Of a stretch of DNA of 64,000 bases, positions 1-9,750 are shown piece by piece. The position numbers and the translations under genes are program-made. This stretch comes from Legionella steelei (GTDB taxonomy: Bacteria; Pseudomonadota; Gammaproteobacteria; Legionellales; Legionellaceae). Where the stretch lies: assembly GCF_001468005.1 (NCBI RefSeq), contig NZ_LNYY01000005.1:62001-126000 (forward strand). Reading direction: 5' to 3'. Position 1 is the first letter of the stretch, and every line of letters starts with the position of its first letter. The notes beneath the pieces were generated by a model. It saw only the letters and a list, made by a program, of their open reading frames with translations, did no database searches and was not told where the DNA came from.

Positions 1-74
1 TGTTCAATAAAGATACCAATTTATTTAGAGTTTTGATATAATCGGGCGCAATTTTTAAGCCATAAGGAGTAACT

Positions 75-1343
75 GTGTCACAATCTATTACAGTGAATTC
101 AAGTACCTTCGTACCTCGCGGTGACTTAATGGCTTGGGTTGTGTGTCTGTCAGCCGGCTTATTTTTTTTATATGAATTCTTCCAGCTCAATATTTTTGAT
201 GTAATTAATCAGCCTTTACGAGATGATTTCGGTATTGATGCAACTCAATTAAGTTGGATGTCCAGTGCTTATTTGTGGGCGGATATTCTATTCCTTCTTC
301 CTGCAGGGATTATCCTCGATCGTTTTTCTACGCGAACCGTTATTTTAAGTGCGATGTTTGTTTGTGTGCTGGGTACTGTAGGCTTTGCACTAACCAACTC
401 ATTCATTCTGGCCTCGTTTTGCCATTTTCTCTCTGGAATAGGTAATGCATTTTGCTTTTTATCCTGTGTCGTGTTGGTATCGCATTGGTTTCCACCGAGA
501 AGACAAGCGCTTGTCATAGGCTCTTTAGTGACTATGGCTTTTGTTGGTGGCATGATGGCTCATACTCCTTTTGCTTACCTCTATGAGTTATTTGGATGGC
601 GTAAGGCATTATTAATTGATGGTGCAGTTGGTGCTGTATTACTACTTTGGATTTACTGGGTGGTAAGCGATAAGCCTGCAGATTCGCCAATGAAAATGAA
701 TACCAATCAGGGACAAGTCATTTCTGGATTTATTAAGGCATTATCTAACTCTCAAAATTGGTTAGCTGGATTTTATACCTCGTTTCTGAATCTGCCCATT
801 ATGGTTTTATGCGCTTTATGGGGGGCTAGCTATTTGCAAGTGGTGCATCATTTACCAGAAATGTCAGCGAGTAATGTTGTGAGTCTGATTTTTATGGGAA
901 GCGTTATTGGTTGTCCATTGGCTGGATGGTTGTCTGATTCCCAAGGACGTCGTAAACCGTTAATGATAGCAGGAGCTATTGCGACACTCATCACCGTCAT
1001 TCCTTTATTCTTGGATATTGCCTTATCACAACTTACTCTAAGCATTATCTTTTTTGCCTTAGGCTTTTTTACAAGCACACAAGTTATTTCCTATCCATTG
1101 GTTGCTGAAAGTAATTCTGCTGAAAATACCGGGGCGGCAACAGGTATTGCCTCGGTAATTATTATGGGCGGCGGTGGCGTAGGACAAGTTCTATTTGGTT
1201 GGTTAATCGCGCAACATGCTGGTGCTGCAGTCACTACGTATTCTGTGGCTGATTTTCAATATGCGATGTGGATATTTCCAATAACTACGATTGCAGCTTT
1301 GATAGCCGTTTTGATAACCCGCGAAACATATTGCAAGCGATAA
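75..1343 (+). CDS. Pht-type MFS permease (first of pair)
   Basis: A 422-residue polytopic inner-membrane protein of the major facilitator superfamily with about 12 hydrophobic segments. The MFS loop after TM2 is visible as LDRFSTRT near residue 80, and its repeat in the second half as GWLSDSQGRRKP near residue 285. The start is GTG at 75, with an AAGGAG site at 64-69. It is closely related to the next gene, 16 bases downstream, which runs directly into phosphopentomutase. Pht permeases of Legionella carry amino acids or, for PhtC/PhtD, nucleosides. The deoB context suggests a nucleoside such as thymidine, but the substrate is inference. Family call is strong. Confidence 0.85.
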   Translation: MSQSITVNSSTFVPRGDLMAWVVCLSAGLFFLYEFFQLNIFDVINQPLRDDFGIDATQLSWMSSAYLWADILFLLPAGIILDRFSTRTVILSAMFVCVLGTVGFALTNSFILASFCHFLSGIGNAFCFLSCVVLVSHWFPPRRQALVIGSLVTMAFVGGMMAHTPFAYLYELFGWRKALLIDGAVGAVLLLWIYWVVSDKPADSPMKMNTNQGQVISGFIKALSNSQNWLAGFYTSFLNLPIMVLCALWGASYLQVVHHLPEMSASNVVSLIFMGSVIGCPLAGWLSDSQGRRKPLMIAGAIATLITVIPLFLDIALSQLTLSIIFFALGFFTSTQVISYPLVAESNSAENTGAATGIASVIIMGGGGVGQVLFGWLIAQHAGAAVTTYSVADFQYAMWIFPITTIAALIAVLITRETYCKR

Positions 1344-1359
1344 AGCTGAGGAGTAAAAA

Positions 1360-2640
1360 ATGCAAATGGTTGATGAGTTTCAAGGATATAATGCTTTTAA
1401 GTCGTCATTATTACCTTGGATAGTGTGTTTTGCTGCAACTTTATTTTTCTTTTATGAATTTATTCAGGGGAATATGTTTGCATCCATCGCGGCAAACATT
1501 ATGCAGGATTATCAGATTCAAGCGGATAAGATGGCTTGGTTATCCAGTATTTACTATCTTTCCAATGTGTTATTTCTTTTTGTTGCTGGCATGGTTCTTG
1601 ACCGCTTTTCGATTAAAAATACATTGCTAGTTGCTATGTCTTTATGTGTCGCCAGTACGTTTCTTTTGGCATACTCTCATTCTTTTTATATGGCCTTATT
1701 GTGTCGGTTTATTACGGGCATTGGCAGTGCATTTTGTTTCTTGGGTCCAGTGCGTTTGGCATCTCATTGGTTTCCTCCAAAGCGGATGGCGCTAGTAACT
1801 GGCGCTATAGTCACTATGGCAATGGCTGGAGGCATGTTGGCTCAGTATCCTTTAACCCAATTAGTTATTTTGGTTGGGTGGCGTCAAGCAGTACAAAACG
1901 TAGGAATCCTTGGTTTTGTCATGTTGGTTTTGATGTTTTTTTGGATAAAAGAAAGACCTAAAAACGCAATAAAACCAGTGGCTCAACCAATTAATGTGAT
2001 TGCAGCTGCTAAGAAAGCCTATTTTAATACCCAATATATCCGGGCTGCATTTTATGCCAGTTTAATGAACATGGCCATTGCTGTATTTGGTGCCATGATG
2101 GGTACTTTATATTTGGTCGAGCGCTTAGACATTAATTCTGCGCAAGCATCTATGGTCAATGGCATGTTATTTCTAGGTGCGATCATTGGCTCGCCGTTGG
2201 TGGGTTGGATATCTGATAAGATGGGGTTACGCATTATGCCTATGAAAATGGGTGTGATTGCTTCCTTATTGACTTTGCTTGCAGTACTTTACCTTCCAGT
2301 TTCTTATAGTGTGATGGCATTTTTATTTTTCTTGCTTGGTTTTTTTACTTCTGCACAAGTGATTAGTTATGCTTTGGTTGCTGAAAGTAGTCCGCCAGCA
2401 ATGACTGCAACTGCTGTTAGTGTTATTTCGATATTGACTCAGGGCGGTTATATTGTATATCAAAATCTGTTTAGTTATTTACTGACAAATCATGGTGGTA
2501 TGCACATGGTTGACGGAACTCCTGTTTATCTACTTAGTGCGTATCAATATGCTGCAATTATTTTACCTATAGGCTTATTAATTGCTTTTCTCATGCTTTT
2601 CGGTTTAAAAGAAACACATTGCCAACATATTAAGGATTAA
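1360..2640 (+). CDS. Pht-type MFS permease (second of pair)
   Basis: A 426-residue MFS permease and tandem paralogue of the upstream gene: the N-terminal [15 protein letters not shown] region lines up with the same region of its neighbour. MFS loop motifs are seen as LDRFSIKN (near residue 85) and [10 protein letters not shown] (near residue 285). A GAGG-like site precedes the ATG. Its stop is one base before the deoB start, so the three genes almost certainly form one transcript. The pairing plus deoB resembles the thymidine-salvage type of Pht locus in Legionella. Transported compound is not provable from sequence. Confidence 0.85.
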   Translation: MQMVDEFQGYNAFKSSLLPWIVCFAATLFFFYEFIQGNMFASIAANIMQDYQIQADKMAWLSSIYYLSNVLFLFVAGMVLDRFSIKNTLLVAMSLCVASTFLLAYSHSFYMALLCRFITGIGSAFCFLGPVRLASHWFPPKRMALVTGAIVTMAMAGGMLAQYPLTQLVILVGWRQAVQNVGILGFVMLVLMFFWIKERPKNAIKPVAQPINVIAAAKKAYFNTQYIRAAFYASLMNMAIAVFGAMMGTLYLVERLDINSAQASMVNGMLFLGAIIGSPLVGWISDKMGLRIMPMKMGVIASLLTLLAVLYLPVSYSVMAFLFFLLGFFTSAQVISYALVAESSPPAMTATAVSVISILTQGGYIVYQNLFSYLLTNHGGMHMVDGTPVYLLSAYQYAAIILPIGLLIAFLMLFGLKETHCQHIKD

Positions 2641-2641
2641 G

Positions 2642-3865
2642 ATGACGGGGAGAGTTTGTATATTACTCATGGATTCTTTTGGCATAGGCGCCAGTTTGGA
2701 TGCGCCTCGCTATGGTGATGCAGGTGCTAATACTTTTGTGCATATTCATCAAGCCTGTGAGCGTGGCGAGTGCGACAAAACAGGGGTGCGCCAAGGTCCG
2801 TTAACTTTACCACATCTTGCGCAATTAGGGCTTTATCATGCTGCCTTAGCCAGTAGTGGGTTGCGCTTTGTTGAGTTATCCACTTTTCCTGACCCTGTCG
2901 GTTATTATGGCTATGCAGTTGAGCAGAGTTTAGGCAAAGATACTCCGAGCGGGCATTGGGAATTAGCTGGAGTTCCAGTGACATTTGAATGGGGTTATTT
3001 TCCAGAGCAACCTTTTTGTTTCCCTAAAGAATTAATTGATACATTTATTCAACGCACGGGTTTACCAGGAGTACTTGGTGAGAAGCATGCATCTGGAACT
3101 ACAATCCTCGAGGAATTAGGTGAGGAACACATACGCAGTGGTAAACCGATAGTATATACCTCTGCGGACAGTGTATTTCAAATCGCAGCTCATGAAGAAT
3201 ATTTTGGTTTACAGCGTTTGTATGATATCTGTGAAATTGCTCGCACTTTAGTTGATGACTATCAGATTGGTCGTGTGATTGCTCGTCCATTTATAGGCCA
3301 ACCAGGAGCATTTAAACGAACTGCAAATCGCAAGGATTATGCTACCCTACCTCCAGAAAAAACATTACTTGATTATTTAAAAGAAGCAGGACGAGAAGTA
3401 ATCGCCCTAGGAAAAATTGCTGATATTTATGCGCATCAGGGGATAACGCAAACCATCAAGGCTGATGGGAATATGGCTCTATTTGATGCCACTTTAGCTG
3501 CAATGAAAACCGCTCCTGCAGGAAGTTTGGTTTTTACTAATTTTGTAGATTTTGATTCTTCATTCGGTCATCGACGTGATGTAACAGGTTATGCACGCGC
3601 TCTTGAGGAGTTTGATGCACGTCTTCCTGAGCTTGACGCTGTATTAAATCCCGATGATCTCATTGTTATTGCAGCCGATCATGGATGTGATCCTACGCTC
3701 CCTGGTTCAGATCATACAAGGGAACATATTCCAGTTTTAGTCTATGGACCAAGCCTTAAAGGACGTTTTATTGGACGTAGAGATACCTTTGCTGATGTGG
3801 GGCAAAGCATTGCACAACACTTAGGGTTAGAGAACTTATCTCATGGCGTGTCTTTTTTAATCTGA
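2642..3865 (+). CDS. deoB: phosphopentomutase
   Basis: DeoB interconverts (deoxy)ribose-1-phosphate and (deoxy)ribose-5-phosphate, feeding nucleoside sugars into central metabolism in the cytoplasm. The 407-residue length is normal for the family. Visible alkaline-phosphatase-superfamily signatures are the N-terminal metal site MDSFGIG (D11), the DTPSGHWE segment whose Thr (T101) should be the phosphorylated residue, [12 protein letters not shown] near residue 300, and the C-terminal metal cluster ADHGCDP followed by [10 protein letters not shown]. An AAGGA site lies inside the end of the preceding permease gene, so translation is coupled to it. Followed by a palindromic repeat. Confidence 0.95.
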   Translation: MTGRVCILLMDSFGIGASLDAPRYGDAGANTFVHIHQACERGECDKTGVRQGPLTLPHLAQLGLYHAALASSGLRFVELSTFPDPVGYYGYAVEQSLGKDTPSGHWELAGVPVTFEWGYFPEQPFCFPKELIDTFIQRTGLPGVLGEKHASGTTILEELGEEHIRSGKPIVYTSADSVFQIAAHEEYFGLQRLYDICEIARTLVDDYQIGRVIARPFIGQPGAFKRTANRKDYATLPPEKTLLDYLKEAGREVIALGKIADIYAHQGITQTIKADGNMALFDATLAAMKTAPAGSLVFTNFVDFDSSFGHRRDVTGYARALEEFDARLPELDAVLNPDDLIVIAADHGCDPTLPGSDHTREHIPVLVYGPSLKGRFIGRRDTFADVGQSIAQHLGLENLSHGVSFLI

Positions 3866-3889
3866 TCAAATGTTGCTTAGTAAATCATT

Positions 3890-3975
3890 GTAGCCTGGGT
3901 GAAGGCGTAGCCGTAACCCGGGGCAGAAAATCGTGCTTCGTAACTCCGGGTTACGCTGCTCTGCACCCAGGCTAC
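3890..3975. repeat. GTAGCC...GGCTAC palindromic repeat, copy 1
   Basis: Imperfect palindrome with outer arms GTAGCCTGGGTG and CACCCAGGCTAC and inner arms GTAACCCGG and CCGGGTTAC. It begins 25 bases after deoB. It could fold into a long stem-loop and end transcription before hslV. Confidence 0.85.
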
Positions 3976-4036
3976 CGTCTCTATGAAAACCACAGTCCCA
4001 GCATAAAATAGTTAGAATTTATTCATTATGAAACCC

Positions 4037-4065
4037 CTTGTTTTTTTGTTTATCATCCCCATGTA
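4037..4065 (+). promoter_or_regulatory. sigma-32 type heat-shock promoter of hslVU
   Basis: CTTGTTT at 4037-4043 and CCCCATGTA at 4057-4065 are separated by 13 bases. This matches the RpoH promoter layout (CTTGAAA, then CCCCATnT), as expected for hslVU. The -10 box matches well; the -35 box has only the CTTG core. It lies about 30 bases before the hslV start. Confidence 0.65.
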
Positions 4066-4096
4066 TGTTATTCCGGTTTGATTTGAGGATTTAATT

Positions 4097-4651
4097 TTGG
4101 AACAATTTCGTGGGACAACCATACTTTCAGTAAGACGCGGAAATCAGGTGGTTATCGGCGGTGATGGCCAGGTAACTTTAGGTAATACCGTGATGAAGGG
4201 TAATGCACGTAAGGTGCGGCGTCTCTACAAAGATCAAATTATTGCTGGCTTTGCTGGCGGTACTGCGGATGCGTTTACTCTTTTTGAGCGTTTTGAGAGT
4301 AAGCTGGAAATGCATCAAGGTCATTTAGTTCGTGCAGCAGTTGAGCTTGCTAAAGATTGGCGAACAGACAGAATGTTGCGTCGCCTCGAAGCGGTTCTTG
4401 CTGTAGCAGACATCAAATCTTCCTTAATTATTACAGGTAATGGCGATGTGATCGAGCCAGAAGAGAGCTTAATTGCTATTGGTTCGGGAGGACCTTTTGC
4501 GCAAGCTGCTGCACGAGCACTGATGGAAAATACAAAATTATCCGCTATGGAAATAGTACGTAAAGCATTAACTATCGCAGGGGATATCTGTATTTATACC
4601 AATAACAATTTAACTATAGAAGAATTAAATCATGGCAACGGAAAACAGTAA
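4097..4651 (+). CDS. hslV: ATP-dependent protease proteolytic subunit HslV
   Basis: Threonine peptidase of the HslUV (ClpQY) heat-shock protease; twelve subunits form the chamber that degrades unfolded proteins. The catalytic threonine should be T7 in [10 protein letters not shown], after removal of a six-residue leader (MEQFRG); E. coli has only the initiator Met. The conserved [14 protein letters not shown] and [14 protein letters not shown] segments follow. The start codon is TTG at 4097, with GAGGAT about 8 bases upstream; no ATG fits. It overlaps hslU by 20 bases, indicating coupled translation. A sigma-32-like promoter precedes it. Confidence 0.95.
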   Translation: MEQFRGTTILSVRRGNQVVIGGDGQVTLGNTVMKGNARKVRRLYKDQIIAGFAGGTADAFTLFERFESKLEMHQGHLVRAAVELAKDWRTDRMLRRLEAVLAVADIKSSLIITGNGDVIEPEESLIAIGSGGPFAQAAARALMENTKLSAMEIVRKALTIAGDICIYTNNNLTIEELNHGNGKQ

Positions 4652-6005
4652 AATGATGACTCTTCATGAGAGTATCCGAGAGGTGATGACGCCTCGTGAA
4701 ATTGTCCAGGAATTAGATAAATATATTATTGGCCAGGATGATGCAAAAAGAGCGGTTGCTATTGCATTACGTAATCGTTGGCGACGCATGAACATTAAAG
4801 ATGCGGCTTTGCGCAATGAAATCATGCCCAAAAATATTCTTATGATTGGACCAACTGGTGTGGGTAAAACCGAAATTGCCCGACGTTTGGCTAAGTTGGC
4901 GCGTGCACCATTTATTAAGGTAGAAGCTACAAAATTTACCGAAGTGGGATATGTCGGACGTGATGTAGATAGCATTTTACGTGATTTAGCAGATATTGCG
5001 ATAAAACAAGAGCGTGAATTTGCGATGAAGAAGGTGGAGCATTTGGCTGAAGATGCAGCTGAGGAACGAGTTCTTGATGTATTACTACCGCCCGCACGTG
5101 GTAGCTTAACTCCTAGCGAAAAGGACAGCACTACCAGACAGGTTTTCCGCAAACAATTGCGTGAAGGAATTCTCGATGACAATGAAATCGAGATTGAAAT
5201 TTCTGCAACGCCTATGGGAATCGAAATTATGGCTCCTCCAGGCATGGAAGAAATGACGAGTCAATTACAATCGATGTTCCAACAAGTGGGGACTCATAGA
5301 ACCAAAACACGCAAGATGAGTATCGCTAAGGCAATGAAAATTTTACGTGAAGAAGAGGCTGCCAAGTTAATTAATGAAGATGATATTAAGATCCGTGCTA
5401 TAGAAAATGTAGAGCAAAATGGTATAGTCTTTATTGATGAGTTGGATAAAGTCGCGCGACGCGCTGAAAATGGCGGCGGTGGTGATGTTTCACGTGAAGG
5501 GGTACAACGCGATTTATTACCTTTGGTTGAAGGAACTACGGTTACAACTAAATATGGCATGATTCGTTCTGATCATATTTTATTTATTGCATCGGGAGCG
5601 TTCCATGTAGCCAAGCCATCTGATTTGATTGCTGAATTACAAGGTCGATTACCTATTCGTGTTGAGTTGTCAGCTCTTTCTGTAGATGATTTTGTCCGTA
5701 TTCTTACTGAGCCTAATGCATCGTTGACCTTGCAATACAGTGCTTTGATGTCGACTGAAGGGTTAACGTTGACTTTTGATGAAACGGGAATTAGACGCAT
5801 TGCTGAAGTTGCATGGCAAGTAAATGAGCGTACAGAAAATATTGGTGCGCGTAGACTTTACACGGTGATGGAGCGATTATTGGAAGTTGTTTCGTTTGAG
5901 GCTACAGATAAATCAGGCGAATCAGTCCATGTTGATAAAGCTTATGTCGACAAAAATCTCGGACAAATTGTCGCGGATGATGATTTGGCTCGTTATATTC
6001 TTTAA
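4632..6005 (+). CDS. hslU: ATP-dependent protease ATPase subunit HslU
   Basis: AAA+ unfoldase that recognises and feeds substrates to HslV. The 457-residue protein shows Walker A GPTGVGKT at 73-80, Walker B IVFIDE at 265-270, the pore loop GYVGRD near 106-111, and the insertion domain between them. The C-terminal tail ends ARYIL, the type of tail that docks into HslV. The N-terminus is some 17 residues longer than E. coli HslU before MTPREIV; an alternative ATG lies at 4653. A palindromic repeat starts 4 bases after the stop. Confidence 0.95.
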   Translation: MATENSKMMTLHESIREVMTPREIVQELDKYIIGQDDAKRAVAIALRNRWRRMNIKDAALRNEIMPKNILMIGPTGVGKTEIARRLAKLARAPFIKVEATKFTEVGYVGRDVDSILRDLADIAIKQEREFAMKKVEHLAEDAAEERVLDVLLPPARGSLTPSEKDSTTRQVFRKQLREGILDDNEIEIEISATPMGIEIMAPPGMEEMTSQLQSMFQQVGTHRTKTRKMSIAKAMKILREEEAAKLINEDDIKIRAIENVEQNGIVFIDELDKVARRAENGGGGDVSREGVQRDLLPLVEGTTVTTKYGMIRSDHILFIASGAFHVAKPSDLIAELQGRLPIRVELSALSVDDFVRILTEPNASLTLQYSALMSTEGLTLTFDETGIRRIAEVAWQVNERTENIGARRLYTVMERLLEVVSFEATDKSGESVHVDKAYVDKNLGQIVADDDLARYIL

Positions 6006-6008
6006 TCT

Positions 6009-6082
6009 GTAGCCTGGGTGAAGGCGAAGCCCTAACCCGGGTTTCATATCCCGGGCTACGGTTTCGCCTTCACCCAGGCTAC
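6009..6082. repeat. GTAGCC...GGCTAC palindromic repeat, copy 2
   Basis: GTAGCCTGGGTGAAGGCGAA pairs with the arm TTCGCCTTCACCCAGGCTAC; a central AACCCGGG/CCCGGGCT stem is also present. It starts 4 bases after the hslU stop and probably acts as its terminator. Confidence 0.85.
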
Positions 6083-6293
6083 AAATATCTAGGATCTATT
6101 TTCAATCCCATTAAAAATAAGTAATTATTCAAAATAGTCGCCTTTGTCCTAAAAATTAAGGTATGCTTTTATTTGTTTGTTATGAAAAACGTTGTCAAAT
6201 AATTAAGGAAAATTATTACAACAATTCCCTTGCTGATTCATCTGGAATTTTGAGATGTGACTAAAAACAGCTGCTCTCACGGAGGAGAAAAAA

Positions 6294-6791
6294 ATGTCAT
6301 ATGATTCACATTCTATTGCTACAATAATAAGTGAAGATTTTGATCTTATCGAAGATGGTTCTGCGGTTAGTTCAGTCAATTCTCGTTCTCATTCTCTTTT
6401 TTCGTGTGGCGGAGTAAAAGCATACTCTTTTTTTAATCGTTCAAAATCTACTATAGATTTTCCTGATTCTTATACTAAGAATTGGAATAAGGTCGGCGGG
6501 GACTCTAATTACAGAAAAATTAAAGCATTGCTTATAGACTACACCAAAGAAAGTTGTTTCTTTGGTTCATTTATTGGGCGAGTCATTTCAGGGCATTGGC
6601 ATAGAAATCATGTTAGTGCTGTAAGTAAAATTATCGCGAATATGTCGGTTAATAACTATTATGAGTCCGTTGATGACATTGTCGCTGATTTAAGGTCATT
6701 AAAACCTGCACAAGGGGGCTCTTTGTATCGGCGGATTAAATTTATTGAAATGAAGTTAGAAGGGCCACTAAAGTATGAATTTAAATTTTAA
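6294..6791 (+). CDS. Legionella DUF5617-like protein, possible effector
   Basis: A 165-residue soluble protein with no enzyme motif I recognise. The first 60 residues are Ser-rich and look disordered. The C-terminal half contains DYTKE, then GHWHRNHVSAV near residue 100, then GGSLYRRIKFIE near residue 143. I recall this combination (an aromatic-rich GHWNRHH motif followed by a GSLxRRIxFI helix) as the DUF5617 module common in Legionella proteins, many of them effectors. GGAGGAG stands 7 bases before the ATG, an excellent ribosome-binding site. It is a lone gene between a repeat and wrbA. Function unknown. Confidence 0.6.
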   Translation: MSYDSHSIATIISEDFDLIEDGSAVSSVNSRSHSLFSCGGVKAYSFFNRSKSTIDFPDSYTKNWNKVGGDSNYRKIKALLIDYTKESCFFGSFIGRVISGHWHRNHVSAVSKIIANMSVNNYYESVDDIVADLRSLKPAQGGSLYRRIKFIEMKLEGPLKYEFKF

Positions 6792-6819
6792 ACGAGAAAA
6801 ACCAGTTGAGTTATCGTGA

Positions 6820-8240
<1,421 letters not shown>

Positions 8241-8248
<8 letters not shown>

Positions 8249-9020
8249 ATTGGCAAGTTGGAATGTGAATTCATTGAAGATACGACTAGAGCAAGTATTG
8301 GAATGGCTTGACTCTACTGGGGTCGATGTTCTTGCCTTACAAGAAACAAAATTGCTTGATGAAAATTTTCCTGCGACTGCGTTTACGGATAAAGGATACT
8401 ATGTCATATTTTCAGGACAAAAGACCTATAACGGGGTTGCGGTGATCAGCCGTTATCCTCTCTCTGATATTGTAACTGATGTCCCTGGTTTTGAAGATCC
8501 ACAACGACGTATTTTAGCAGTTACTGTTGCGGGTATCCGTTTAATCAATTTATATGTTCCTAATGGTTCAGAGCTAACTTCGGATAAATATCAATATAAG
8601 CTGAATTGGTTGCAACAAGTTACAGCATTTATTCAACAACAAATGAGTGTTTTTCCTAATCTGGCAGTCGTAGGCGATTTTAATATTGCTCCCGAGGATC
8701 GCGATGTTCATGATCCTGCTGAATGGATAGGCTCAGTGTTAGTAAGTCCTGCTGAACGAGAAGCATTTACGCAATTATTATACCTGGGATTGCATGATAG
8801 CTTTAGAAGTTTTATACAAGACGAACAGGTTTTTAGTTGGTGGGATTATCGTGCTGCTGCTTTTAGACGTAACAGGGGCTTGCGTATCGATCATGTTTTG
8901 TTGAGTACGCCACTCAATGCATTGTGCAAACAATCCGTGATTGATAAGGAGCCACGCAAAGCAGAAAGGCCGTCTGATCATGCGCCAGTTTGGGTTGAAT
9001 TGGATTTGCATGTGAGTTAA
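8241..9020 (+). CDS. exodeoxyribonuclease III family AP endonuclease (2)
   Basis: Second ExoIII-family nuclease directly downstream of the first, with all active-site motifs intact: SWNVNSL, QETKL, GDFNIAPEDRDVHDP, FSWWDYRAAAFRRNRGLRIDH and RPSDHAPV. The DVHDP form of the fourth motif is typical of the E. coli XthA-like group, so this copy may be the exonuclease-type enzyme and the upstream copy a different branch. Start is GTG 8241, six bases after AAAGGAG. It is not a recent duplicate: identity to the upstream copy is largely confined to motifs. Confidence 0.9.
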
Positions 9021-9022
9021 AT

Positions 9023-9059
9023 GTAGCCTGAGTTACGGCTTCGTCTTTACTCAGGCTAC
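9023..9059. repeat. GTAGCC...GGCTAC repeat, copy 3 (short)
   Basis: Short palindrome (GTAGCCTGAGTTACG ... ACTCAGGCTAC) three bases after the second xth gene and 34 bases from the end of dps on the other strand. It is placed to stop transcription from both sides. Confidence 0.8.
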
Positions 9060-9092
9060 AAAAGCGTTCTATGGTTTTTTACTTTGTTTTCA

Positions 9093-9590
9093 TTACTTAT
9101 TTTGTAACGTTTCAAATAAAAACCAAACGCGTCGTTCTGTTTCATCGATATAAGTTTCTAGGACACTTGTTGTGGCAAAATCATTTCTTTTGCTACACAC
9201 TTCATGAACTTTCCGTAAGTTTTTTAGAAAAGCTTTATTATCATCTAGTAGATTTTGCAGCATATCATCTGCAGAAAGGGATTCGTTGACATCTCGAAGT
9301 GTCTGCAATTGTTTGATCTGTCCAATAGAATGGATCGTTTGTTCCCCTAATTTGCGCACACGTTCGGCTAACACATCAACCATTGCAAAAATTTGTTCGC
9401 TGTGTTCATCTAACAACAGATGATAGTCACGATAGTGTGATCCCGTCATATGCCAATGGAAATTCTTGGTTTTAACGAATAAAGCAAAGGTGTCCGCTAT
9501 AAGTGGATTAACCGCCTCAGCAATTTTACGACGATCTCTGATATCAAGGTCATTTGGTGTTTCAAGCTTATACAATTCCAATTTTTTCAT
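9093..9590 (-). CDS. dps: Dps-family DNA-protection ferritin
   Basis: Dodecameric mini-ferritin that oxidises and stores Fe(II) using peroxide and shields DNA in stress or stationary phase. The intersubunit ferroxidase residues appear in KTKNFHWHMTG and in the following DYHLLLDEHSEQIFAMVDVLAER segment, with His, Asp and Glu spaced as in the family. Length 165 is usual. ATG 9590 was chosen: GAGGAG stands 6 bases before it, and the GTG two codons earlier overlaps that site. It converges on the wrbA-xth-xth run, a second oxidative-damage function. Confidence 0.93.
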   Translation of the reverse strand: MKKLELYKLETPNDLDIRDRRKIAEAVNPLIADTFALFVKTKNFHWHMTGSHYRDYHLLLDEHSEQIFAMVDVLAERVRKLGEQTIHSIGQIKQLQTLRDVNESLSADDMLQNLLDDNKAFLKNLRKVHEVCSKRNDFATTSVLETYIDETERRVWFLFETLQNK

Positions 9591-9636
9591 GTTCACTCCT
9601 CTAAATTCATTAGTTTTTATAAGCGTAGACCAATCA

Positions 9637-9656
9637 TTGTAAATTTGTTACAAATT
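9637..9656 (-). promoter_or_regulatory. inverted repeat upstream of dps
   Basis: AATTTG at 9642-9647 and CAAATT at 9651-9656 form a perfect inverted repeat, nested with TTGTAA/TTACAA (9637-9642, 9648-9653). It lies about 50 bases before the dps start and may be a regulator site. The regulator is unknown. Confidence 0.35.
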
Positions 9657-9750
9657 GATAAAAATATTGCATAAAATAGGGCAGGAAATGATGAATAGAG
9701 TAATTCATGGTTATCTATGAGGATTCTGTGAATGTACTTCCTCACGTTCG

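Noticed and set aside
4664-5245. 193-codon open frame antisense to hslU
   Set aside because: It lies entirely within hslU, which has complete motifs; its Ser/Arg-rich translation resembles no protein and it has no binding site.
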